Assembly (NCBI GenBank): GCA_900318835.1
Contig: ONLW01000003.1
Span: 62,001-126,000, forward strand
Direction of reading: 5' to 3'
Length of the DNA: 64,000 nucleotides
Source: an uncultured Bacteroidales bacterium
GTDB lineage: Bacteria; Bacteroidota; Bacteroidia; Bacteroidales; P3
Below are positions 55,140 to 61,960 of the stretch, one piece after another. Every line of letters begins with the position of its first letter. Position 1 is the stretch's first letter. A model generated the notes under the pieces. That model did no database searches. It saw only the letters and a list, made by a program, of their open reading frames with translations, and was not told where the DNA came from. The position numbers and the translations under genes were made by a program.

Positions 55140-56332
55140 AGTTCTATCCTTTCGTTATAGAATTTCAACAGTTTATCCGCGAGCAATCCTTCATTGTATT
55201 GCTCTGCGATGAGCCGCTCGGCGGCCTTCCCCACCCGGCAGCAGAATTCATCGTCATCCAGACAACGCTTGATCTGCCGTGCAAAGTCCTCAGGGGTATT
55301 GGCGATGAGGAGGTTCTCGCCATCACTGTAGTCGATACCCTGGGCCCCCACGGTGGTGGTGATGACGGTCTTGCCCAACGACATCGCCTCGATGATTTTC
55401 ACCCTGATGCCGCTGCCACTGAGCAGGGGCACCACATTGATTTTCTTGCTGCCAATGAAGTACATGGCATCGGGCACCTCGCCCACCACGGAGACACCCT
55501 CAATATCGGCCTTCATCCACTTCTCAGGCATCTTGCGGCCAGCCAGATAGAGCTTGGCACGCGGCACCTCGCGATGCACCACGGGCCACACCTCATCCAG
55601 TAGCCAACGAATGCTCTCTTGGTTGGGCAGCCAATCCATGGCCCCGATATGGAACAGCGAGTCGGGCTCTACCGTCTCCTGCGACACATCCTCGGGAACC
55701 ACACCGAAGGGAATGACGGCCATAGGCTTGCGACAGCCGTTCCGACGAAAATAGCCGGCATCGTTCCCTGTGATGCAGACAATGCCGTCATAGTCGTTCA
55801 CATGCTCCATCTCGTAAGAGCAGAGGGTCATTGAGAGGTACTTGAGATACCAGCGCTTGAAGCTGTTATGTGCACTATGCGCCACCTGCTTCCAGATGAG
55901 GTGCTCCACATTGTGGGCCCTCAGTATCACCTTGGCCTTCGAATACTTGCGTATCAGCGGCACATAAGGTGTCAGGAAGATGCTCTCCACATGCACCACG
56001 TCGAATTCCTCATGCCGCAAAATCTCTTTCAGCTTGCTGATAAAGCGGAGGCTTATATAACGCTCCACATGGTACGAATCGCCGTAGAACATGGCCAAGG
56101 CGGCAGGCAGGGGCTTCACCCTTAGGTCGACATAGACGGCCTCCATGGAGGTCTTGGCGAGGTAGTCGTCAGGGATGCGGTCCTGACGCACAGGGTGCTT
56201 GTCGCTCTCCACGGTCAACACCTTCACCTCACAGCCCCGCGACAGCAATCCCTGAGTGATGCTGTTCATGGCCATCGTGCCGCCGTCGACCGGCGGATAC
56301 GGTGGCTTGTTGCAGAGCTGGAGAACTTTCAT
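55136..56332 (-). CDS. Glycosyltransferase, family 4 type (GT-B)
   Basis: 398 residues with the GT-B layout: N-terminal domain opening KVLQLCNKPPYPPVDGG and a C-terminal donor-binding domain with FHIGAMDWLPNQESIRWLL, LYLAGRKMPEKW and KINVVPLLSGSGIRVKIIEAM (E-x7-E-like motif in IIEAMSLGKTVITT). Such enzymes add a sugar to a lipid-linked or surface glycan. It heads the four-gene operon with the unknown exported protein, PorE-like protein and hydrolase. Glycan assembly beside a T9SS-type protein could relate to A-LPS anchoring (inference). The start codon abuts a 7-bp repeat array. Confidence 0.85.
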   Translation of the reverse strand: MKVLQLCNKPPYPPVDGGTMAMNSITQGLLSRGCEVKVLTVESDKHPVRQDRIPDDYLAKTSMEAVYVDLRVKPLPAALAMFYGDSYHVERYISLRFISKLKEILRHEEFDVVHVESIFLTPYVPLIRKYSKAKVILRAHNVEHLIWKQVAHSAHNSFKRWYLKYLSMTLCSYEMEHVNDYDGIVCITGNDAGYFRRNGCRKPMAVIPFGVVPEDVSQETVEPDSLFHIGAMDWLPNQESIRWLLDEVWPVVHREVPRAKLYLAGRKMPEKWMKADIEGVSVVGEVPDAMYFIGSKKINVVPLLSGSGIRVKIIEAMSLGKTVITTTVGAQGIDYSDGENLLIANTPEDFARQIKRCLDDDEFCCRVGKAAERLIAEQYNEGLLADKLLKFYNERIEL

Positions 56333-56338
56333 CTTATA

Positions 56339-56415
56339 AGGTTTAAAGTTTAAGGTTTAAGGTTCAGGGGCTGCAGTTTGATGCGACAGCACCCTTAAAC
56401 TTTAAACCTTAAACC
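56339..56415. repeat. Inverted 7-bp arrays between glycosyltransferase and YitT genes
   Basis: AGGTTTA, AAGTTTA, AGGTTTA, AGGTTCA from 56339 in 7-bp register, and a complementary array at 56392-56415. GGTTTAAAGTTTAAGG can pair with CCTTAAACTTTAAACC. Same family as 3785 and 59767. Confidence 0.85.
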
Positions 56416-56418
56416 ATT

Positions 56419-57375
56419 TTATTCTTTAGGCAGTGCCTTGAATCCCGTGCCGAGAATCTCGGAACTGTCCATGATGTTGACAAAAGCCTTGGGGTCGATG
56501 ATGTGGAGGCTACTCTTGAGCTTCACCATGTCGGCACGGTCGAGGGTCACATAGATCATCTTGCGCTCATTGCCCTGATAGAGGCCGGTACCGGTGATGC
56601 AGGTGCCACCACGCTTGAGATCGTTGAGGATATAGTTGCGCACAGCCTCCATCTCGTCGGTAATGATAAACATGGTCTTGTAGCTCTTCATGCCGTCGAC
56701 CACCATGTCGATGACCTTGCCCTCGATGAAGATGATGATGATGGAGTAAATAGGCAGACGGATGTCGCCGAAAGCGATAAGGGTGCTGAGGGTGATGATG
56801 CCGTCGACAATCATGACGAGGGTGCCGAGGCTGATCTTGGTGTACTTGTGGAGAATCATGGAGATGATATCCGAGCCGCCGCTGGTGGCGCCGCTGCGGA
56901 AAATCATGCCGATGGCCACGCCGTAAATCAAGCCGGCCACCACGGTATTGAGGAAGTAGTCGGGCACGAACCAGCCACCGTCATGAGGGATCTGCACCAT
57001 GGAGATTCCCTCGATGGGAGCATCCATAATCTTGCCGTCGAAAATCACAGGATTGTAGCCCCAAACACTCTCAAGCACAAAGGTGAAGAGGAAGATAAGG
57101 GCGGTGGACAGGATGGTCTTGAAGCCGAATTTGGGGCCCAGAATCCAGGTACCAACAAGCAGCAAGGGCACATCCATACAGATGGCGTAGAGGGAGATCT
57201 TCCACGGCCACAGTGTGTTGAAGACGTTGGACAGGCCGTAGGTGCCACCGGGAGCCATCAGATAGGGATTAACGAACATCACATCGCCCACTGCGAACAG
57301 CGCACTGCCCACAATGAGCAGCATATAGGCAAAAACTTCCTGTTTAAACTTGCTTTTCTTGTCGATATTTGTCAT
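56419..57375 (-). CDS. YitT-family membrane protein with DUF2179 domain
   Basis: 318 residues: five to six membrane helices in the first ~220 residues (AYMLLIVGSALFAVGDVMF, ISLYAICMDVPLLLVGTWIL, GATSGGSDIISMILHKY is the family signature) and a C-terminal cytoplasmic DUF2179 domain (KTMFIITDEMEAVRNYILND, GGTCITGTGLYQGNERKMIYV). Function of the family is unsettled. I use ATG 57375 (MTNIDKKSK); a longer frame from 57414 adds thirteen residues. Promoter at 57428. Confidence 0.88.
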   Translation of the reverse strand: MTNIDKKSKFKQEVFAYMLLIVGSALFAVGDVMFVNPYLMAPGGTYGLSNVFNTLWPWKISLYAICMDVPLLLVGTWILGPKFGFKTILSTALIFLFTFVLESVWGYNPVIFDGKIMDAPIEGISMVQIPHDGGWFVPDYFLNTVVAGLIYGVAIGMIFRSGATSGGSDIISMILHKYTKISLGTLVMIVDGIITLSTLIAFGDIRLPIYSIIIIFIEGKVIDMVVDGMKSYKTMFIITDEMEAVRNYILNDLKRGGTCITGTGLYQGNERKMIYVTLDRADMVKLKSSLHIIDPKAFVNIMDSSEILGTGFKALPKE

Positions 57376-57427
57376 AATTGCTTTATTATTAATATTCAAT
57401 ACAAACACACACACATAGGTTAATTTG

Positions 57428-57435
57428 CAAAAATA
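57428..57435 (-). promoter_or_regulatory. -7 element for the YitT gene
   Basis: Minus-strand TATTTTTG, about 53 nt before the start codon. Confidence 0.55.
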
Positions 57436-57522
57436 CGAAAAATATTGGAAACATCGAAATAAATCTTTCCGACTTCTTACAAAAGATCCTTCTCACCTGT
57501 TTCATCTCCACCCCCATCCTCT

Positions 57523-57589
57523 CATCTCCTACTATGGTAAGAGATGGGTAGGAGATGAGTAAGAGAAGAGTAAGAGTTGAGTAAGAGAT
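57523..57589 (+). repeat. 11-bp tandem array with hairpin arms (locus E)
   Basis: Five units in strict 11-bp register from 57535 to 57589 (TGGTAAGAGAT, GGGTAGGAGAT, GAGTAAGAGAA, GAGTAAGAGTT, GAGTAAGAGAT). CATCTCCTAC (57523-57532) pairs perfectly with GTAGGAGATG (57548-57557). The conserved tail of loci A and D is missing; GACCCCTACAGGG follows instead. Confidence 0.85.
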
Positions 57590-57649
57590 GACCCCTACAG
57601 GGCGCTAATTATCAACCCTTTGCAGCAGTGGCATTTTCCAAGAAAAAAC

Positions 57650-57687
57650 AAAAAAATAACGGAATACGACATCTATCGTATTCCGTT
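57650..57687 (-). terminator. Terminator of tRNA-Gly (CCC)
   Basis: AACGGAATACGA (57658-57669) and TCGTATTCCGTT (57676-57687) are a perfect 12-bp stem; on the minus strand a long T run follows. Confidence 0.88.
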
Positions 57688-57694
57688 GATTTTG

Positions 57695-57767
57695 AGCGAC
57701 AAACGGGGCTCGAACCCGCGACCTGCGGCTTGGGAAGCCGCCGCTCTACCAACTGAGCTATTGTCGC
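57695..57767 (-). tRNA. tRNA-Gly (CCC)
   Basis: Acceptor GCGACAA/TTGTCGC, D arm GCTCAGTTGGTAGAGC, anticodon stem GCGGC/GCCGC with loop TTCCCAA, T loop TTCGAGC. CCA not encoded. Single tRNA with its own terminator. Confidence 0.95.
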
Positions 57768-57872
57768 AAACTGCACGACTCTCGTGGAACAAATCAACCA
57801 CGGAATGTGGCAATCATGCACCTCTAAAAACGAGGTGTTGTTTTTTTTATTGTGTACCTTCAATATTTTTTT

Positions 57873-58571
57873 TCAATCCTTGTTGCTCAGGATGCTGAGG
57901 ATCCGGATGAAGAGGTAAATAACATCAATGTAAATGTCTAATGCACTGTCGACTGCATTATCGAGGGTTTTAGGGTAGGCCTGCGACTTGGCCACGTCGT
58001 AACCGATGTAGCCCGAAAAGAGGAGCACGAAAAACCAGTCGAACATCTCGCCTCGGTAACCCAAAGCAAAGGTGGCAATTAGTTCGACCACCACACCCAC
58101 CAGCAAAGCCACGAAGAGCGTGCGCCCCAGACCGAGGAAGAACGCTGGTTTGATGAGGGCCAGCATCACCATGGAGACAGTCACCATGGCGGTGAGAATC
58201 ATAGCTTTGGTAACAATCTCCACCGGCAAATTAGGGATGAAGGTGGCCAGTATCAAACCCATCGGGATGACCACGAGGTTGTAGCCGACGAAACTGACGA
58301 AGGGATTCTTGGAGGCAAAGGCGACGACGGTACCCACAATGACGGGTAGCAGGTAGACCAGCAGCATGCCCCAGAAGCCCAAACCAGCCATGAACTGCTG
58401 GATGGGCCAGGCCATATAGTAGACCATCACGGCGTTGATGAGGAAGCCGTAGGTCAGCATGCCGGTGAGGGCCAAATTATAGGAACGTGCGGAAAGCAAT
58501 CCGCCTTCCGTCGCTTCCATACGGTCGCGTTTGCGGTTTTCAAAAGCCGAGGTAAGCGATGTTTCGGACAT
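57873..58571 (-). CDS. BAX inhibitor-1/YccA-family membrane protein
   Basis: 232 residues, about seven hydrophobic helices and the family end EMFDWFFVLLFSGYIGYDVAKSQ ... DSALDIYIDVIYLFIRILSIL with two Asp in the pore-region position known for BI-1 proteins (calcium leak channels). N-terminal ~28 residues are hydrophilic (ENRKRDRMEATEGG). Located 23 bp after purM on the same strand and possibly co-transcribed with it; no functional link is evident. Confidence 0.9.
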   Translation of the reverse strand: MSETSLTSAFENRKRDRMEATEGGLLSARSYNLALTGMLTYGFLINAVMVYYMAWPIQQFMAGLGFWGMLLVYLLPVIVGTVVAFASKNPFVSFVGYNLVVIPMGLILATFIPNLPVEIVTKAMILTAMVTVSMVMLALIKPAFFLGLGRTLFVALLVGVVVELIATFALGYRGEMFDWFFVLLFSGYIGYDVAKSQAYPKTLDNAVDSALDIYIDVIYLFIRILSILSNKD

Positions 58572-58594
58572 GAATGGTTTAAAGTTTTTAAGGA

Positions 58595-59767
58595 TTAGGC
58601 AAAATAGTCGTAGGTGCCGTTCTCGCTCTTGACAGTCACTTGGGCCTTCGGAGCTTCTTCAACGCGGCCAATAACCTGGGCATCAACATTAAAGTTCTTG
58701 GCGATGTCGATAATTCCGCGGGCGGTAGCCTCGTCGGTGTAGAGTTCCATGCGGTGGCCCATGTTGAACACCTTGTACATCTCCTGCCAGTCGGTGTGGC
58801 TTTCCTCGTGAATCATCTTGAAGAGCGGTGGCACAGGGAAGAGGTTATCCTTGACGACGTGCAGGCCTCGGCCGCTGATGAAGTGCAGCACCTTGGTCTG
58901 TGCGCCACCGGAACAGTGGATCATGCCGTCGATCTTGGGACGGTATTCGTCGAGCACACGACGGATGATGGGGGCGTAAGTTCTTGTGGGCGAGAGCACC
59001 ATGTGGCCAGCATCCACACCCGGTACCTCGGTGGGGTCGGTAAGCAGCTTGGAGCCGCAGAAGACCACGCTGTCAGGCAGGTTGCGGTCGTAGCACATGG
59101 GATATTTTTCGGCATAGACGTGCGAGAAAACATCGTGGCGGGCGGAGGTGAGACCGTTGCTCCCCATGCCGCCGTTATAGGCGGTCTCGTAGGTAGCCTG
59201 GCCATAGCTGGCGAGAGCCACTATTACGTTGCCAGCTTTGATATTGGCGTTGTCGATAACGTCGGCACGGCGCATGCGGGCAGTGACGGTAGAGTCGACG
59301 ATGATGGTGCGCACAAGGTCACCCACGTCGGCCGTCTCGCCACCGGTGAGGACGATGTCGATACCCATGTCGCGCATGGTCTGGCAAAACTCCTCGGTGC
59401 CGTTGATAACGGCAGAGATGACCTCGCCGGGCACAAGCTGCTTGTTGCGGCCAATGGTCGAAGAGAGCAGGATGTGGTCGAGGGCACCGACACACAGCAG
59501 GTCGTCGGTGTTCATCACAATGGCATCGATGGCGATGCCTTTCCACACGGAGAGGTCTCCGGTCTCGCGCCAGTACATATAGGCGAGGCTGCTTTTGGTG
59601 CCTGCGCCATCGGCATGCATGATGTTGCAATAGCTCTTATCGCCGCCCAGCAGATCGGGGATAATCTTGCAGAACGCATTGGGGTAAAGACCCTTGTCGA
59701 TATTCTTAATGGCGTTGTGAACGTCCTCCTTCGATGCGGAAACACCGCGCTGATTATACTTGTCCAT
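58595..59767 (-). CDS. purM: Phosphoribosylformylglycinamidine cyclo-ligase
   Basis: PurM makes aminoimidazole ribotide from FGAM with ATP. 390 residues, the longer Bacteroidota form: HADGAGTKSSLAYMYW, NTDDLLCVGA, LTGGETADVGDLV (ATP/AIRS core), GSNGLTSARHDV, then the C-terminal domain with VFNMGHRMELY. Unlike the PurL-related protein at 16751 it has a complete ATP-binding domain. The region upstream of its ATG, where a ribosome-binding site would be, is made of 7-bp repeats. Confidence 0.93.
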   Translation of the reverse strand: MDKYNQRGVSASKEDVHNAIKNIDKGLYPNAFCKIIPDLLGGDKSYCNIMHADGAGTKSSLAYMYWRETGDLSVWKGIAIDAIVMNTDDLLCVGALDHILLSSTIGRNKQLVPGEVISAVINGTEEFCQTMRDMGIDIVLTGGETADVGDLVRTIIVDSTVTARMRRADVIDNANIKAGNVIVALASYGQATYETAYNGGMGSNGLTSARHDVFSHVYAEKYPMCYDRNLPDSVVFCGSKLLTDPTEVPGVDAGHMVLSPTRTYAPIIRRVLDEYRPKIDGMIHCSGGAQTKVLHFISGRGLHVVKDNLFPVPPLFKMIHEESHTDWQEMYKVFNMGHRMELYTDEATARGIIDIAKNFNVDAQVIGRVEEAPKAQVTVKSENGTYDYFA

Positions 59768-59800
59768 TTAAGGTTTAAGGTTTAAGGTTTAAGGTTTAAA
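59767..59800. repeat. 7-bp TTTAAGG array at the purM start codon
   Basis: Four perfect TTTAAGG units (59767, 59774, 59781, 59788) and a partial fifth. The first base of the first unit is also the A of the minus-strand ATG. Confidence 0.9.
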
Positions 59801-59828
59801 ACTATATATCCAAACCCGAAATCGGCTG

Positions 59829-59836
59829 CAAAATTA
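59829..59836 (-). promoter_or_regulatory. -7 element for purM
   Basis: Minus-strand TAATTTTG followed by C; the 7-bp array lies within the leader. Confidence 0.55.
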
Positions 59837-59938
59837 CGAACTTTTTGCGGAATGGCAAAAAAAAGTTCACCACGAGTGTAAGATTCGGGCATCCTTGAAC
59901 GTCTATTGAATATAAGAAACAAATAAAAAAGAATATTT

Positions 59939-60634
59939 ATGAAACGTATCACATTAATCGCTGCTATGCTGGCAATCGTTGCCTCAATGCAAGGACAGGA
60001 AGAGAAACATTGGAGCCTCGACTACGAGGTGGGACTCGGAATGACCAAATTCTACAACTATCCGGCCCTCTCGCTGCTGGAAGACAACACCCCCTCCTAC
60101 ACGGCACCCACGGCTTCCTTCACCCTCGGCCTTCGACGCGATGACGGCTTCTCCCTCGGCTTGCGCTACAGCAACACTGCTATCAACACTGCCAACGTAG
60201 GCATGAAAGAGCAGGCCACCCTCCACGACATCTCGCTGGTGGTACGCCGCTCTGTGATGCTGTCGCAAAGGGTGGAACTCTACGGTAGCGCCACCCTGGG
60301 ATTCGCCATCCTGCACAACAGCATGGTCTACAACGGCGACAACCTCAAGCAGAACCGCTACGGCTTCAGCGCCGGTTTAGAGGCAGGTCTGCGCTACTAC
60401 CTCAGCGGAGACACATACCTCTTCCTCAATGCCGGACTATCGGCCGTTTCCCTCTCGAATGTCCGCAAACTTCCCGCCTCCCTGTCGTCGCAACCGTTGA
60501 ACAGCACCGCCTCAACCCATTTAACCGGCGGCTTTGGCATCGGGTTCCCACCAAGGATAAAGAAACTCAACATGGCACAGGAAATCATCGAGAGGAAAGA
60601 ACCTCTACAAATGGCCTACTACACCGACGATTGA
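59939..60634 (+). CDS. Outer-membrane beta-barrel protein
   Basis: 231 residues: signal peptide (MKRITLIAAMLAIVASMQGQ) and amphipathic strands (WSLDYEVGLGMTKFY, ASFTLGLRRDDGFSLGLRYS, ISLVVRRSVMLSQRVELYGSA, GFSAGLEAGLRYYL, HLTGGFGIGF), a small porin-like barrel. The C-terminal ~28 residues (KKLNMAQEIIERKEPLQMAY) are charged and extend beyond the barrel. It lies directly upstream of the ECF sigma gene, separated by a strong hairpin, and may be part of that regulon. Confidence 0.7.
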   Translation: MKRITLIAAMLAIVASMQGQEEKHWSLDYEVGLGMTKFYNYPALSLLEDNTPSYTAPTASFTLGLRRDDGFSLGLRYSNTAINTANVGMKEQATLHDISLVVRRSVMLSQRVELYGSATLGFAILHNSMVYNGDNLKQNRYGFSAGLEAGLRYYLSGDTYLFLNAGLSAVSLSNVRKLPASLSSQPLNSTASTHLTGGFGIGFPPRIKKLNMAQEIIERKEPLQMAYYTDD

Positions 60635-60642
60635 AAAAAAGT

Positions 60643-60674
60643 TTCAGCCCCCTGTAATAAAATAGGGGGCTGAA
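60643..60674. terminator. Hairpin between barrel gene and ECF sigma gene
   Basis: TTCAGCCCCCT (60643-60653) and AGGGGGCTGAA (60664-60674) form a perfect 11-bp stem, 16 nt before the sigma-factor ATG. A7 lies before it and only weak T after it, so it might regulate rather than end transcription on the plus strand. Confidence 0.6.
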
Positions 60675-60689
60675 TCGTATATTGAATAT

Positions 60690-61169
60690 ATGACCATCCG
60701 GGAATACAACGAATGCGTCCGCCGACACGGCGATGACCTCTACCGCTTCGCGTTGCGCTATGCAGGCGAACAGCTGGCAGCCGAGGACGCGGTACAGGAC
60801 ACCTTCGTGCTTCTCTGGGAACAACGTGAGGAAGTGAAGAACGACAAGGTCAAAGGATGGCTGATACGCATCCTCTACCGCCGACTGGTGGATGAGCACA
60901 GACGCAATAATGTTAAAAGTAAAGTGGAATGTTGGGAGTGGAAAGAGGATAGCTGGCGACAACACGAGGGTTTCGAACTTCACGACGCCCTGCAGCAGGC
61001 TCTCAACCAACTGCCCGAGCAGCAACGCATACTGCTGCTGATGCGCGACCTCGAGGGCTACGACTACGCCGAAATGGCCTCGCAGACCGGCATCTCGGTC
61101 GACCAAGTGGGTGTCTACCTCTTCCGCGCACGCAAGACAATGAAAAAACTCATGGAGGATTACCGATGA
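60690..61169 (+). CDS. ECF-type RNA polymerase sigma factor
   Basis: 159 residues with sigma region 2 (YRFALRYAGEQLAAEDAVQD, TFVLLWEQREEV, KVKGWLIRILYRRLVDEHRR) and region 4 (ALNQLPEQQRILLLMRDLEGYDY, AEMASQTGISVDQVGVYLFRARKTMKKL). Its stop overlaps the anti-sigma-like gene by 4 bp, the usual sigma/anti-sigma coupling. The operon continues with two envelope proteins, so it likely responds to an envelope cue. Confidence 0.92.
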   Translation: MTIREYNECVRRHGDDLYRFALRYAGEQLAAEDAVQDTFVLLWEQREEVKNDKVKGWLIRILYRRLVDEHRRNNVKSKVECWEWKEDSWRQHEGFELHDALQQALNQLPEQQRILLLMRDLEGYDYAEMASQTGISVDQVGVYLFRARKTMKKLMEDYR

Positions 61170-61921
61170 TAACGATGGACAATTACGACGGATGGCTTAT
61201 GCGCTATGCCGACGGCGAGCTCGGCAACTCGGAACACGCCGAGGTGGAGCGCTTCCTGCAAAAGCACCCCGAGCTACAAGAGGAACTCAAAGAGGTATGC
61301 TCGGTGAAGGTCACAGCGCCCATGGCCACCCTTCCCGGCAAGGAGAAACTACTGCACAAGGAGGGATTCGCCTTTTCGCCTGCCTGGAGAGCGGCGGCAG
61401 CTGTAGCGTTGCTTCTGATAGCTGGCGGGGCAACAATGCTTCTGACCAACCACAGCGAGGATAAGCCTCTGGTAGCCAAAGTCGAGAAGTCCCGTCAGGG
61501 ACAGCAGGACCTAGCCGCGGACGTGAAACCTCGGTACGACGGCGACAAAATCACCGAGCCCTGCAGGGGCGGCACAACACTCATTGCCAGTGAGTCGCCC
61601 TTACAGTCCCCCAAACAATCCCCGTCTCTTACCCGTGAGCTCACGCCCACGGCCAACAACTGTCGTCCCCTTGCGGGAACTTCCGAGTCCCATCAGGAAC
61701 AACAGGACCTAGCCGCGGACATGAGTCCTCGGTACGACGGCGCCATAATCGCCGAATCGCACAAGGACGACGCAAGCATATTTGCCTCTCCCACCCTACC
61801 CCATCTCCGTGGCGGCGTGCTGGTAGTGGAAACCACAGGTCTGGTATCGTACGACTCCCAACTGGCCTCCTCCGAATCATCCCTCCAAAAAATACAGGAA
61901 TTCTTCATGAGACCCGAATAA
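61166..61921 (+). CDS. Membrane anti-sigma-like protein carrying an in-frame 56-bp DNA repeat
   Basis: 251 residues. N-terminal cytoplasmic part (NYDGWLMRYADGELGNSEHA, EVERFLQKHPELQEEL) resembles anti-sigma domains; one membrane helix follows (AWRAAAAVALLLIAGGATML, about 73-92). The periplasmic remainder is low complexity and contains two copies of QQDLAADxxPRYDG, encoded by a 56-bp direct repeat. A canonical zinc HxxxCxxC motif is not seen. The end (SSLQKIQEFFMRPE) looks structured. Confidence 0.7.
   Translation: MITMDNYDGWLMRYADGELGNSEHAEVERFLQKHPELQEELKEVCSVKVTAPMATLPGKEKLLHKEGFAFSPAWRAAAAVALLLIAGGATMLLTNHSEDKPLVAKVEKSRQGQQDLAADVKPRYDGDKITEPCRGGTTLIASESPLQSPKQSPSLTRELTPTANNCRPLAGTSESHQEQQDLAADMSPRYDGAIIAESHKDDASIFASPTLPHLRGGVLVVETTGLVSYDSQLASSESSLQKIQEFFMRPE
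61489..61544 (+). repeat. 56-bp repeat, copy 1, within the anti-sigma gene
   Basis: Starts GTCCCGTCAGG and ends GTACGACGGCG; contains ACCTAGCCGCGGAC. Matches copy 2 at 61687-61742 at most positions; 198 bp apart, so the frame is kept. Confidence 0.85.
61687..61742 (+). repeat. 56-bp repeat, copy 2, within the anti-sigma gene
   Basis: Starts GTCCCATCAGG; contains CCGCGGACATGAGTCCTCGG, a near-perfect palindrome typical of REP-like elements. Confidence 0.85.
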
Positions 61922-61949
61922 AGGTTAAAGTTTAACGGTTAATGTTTAA
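61922..61949. repeat. 7-bp array after the anti-sigma gene
   Basis: AGGTTAA, AGTTTAA, CGGTTAA, TGTTTAA in 7-bp register directly after the stop codon and before the next start at 61961. Confidence 0.75.
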
Positions 61950-61960
61950 AGATCAATGCC

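Noticed and set aside
57523-57589. CRISPR array
   Set aside because: Units are 11 bp with no spacers and no cas genes; the same applies to the other short-period arrays.
57612-57898. Small ORFs over tRNA-Gly
   Set aside because: Same reason: translation of a tRNA gene.
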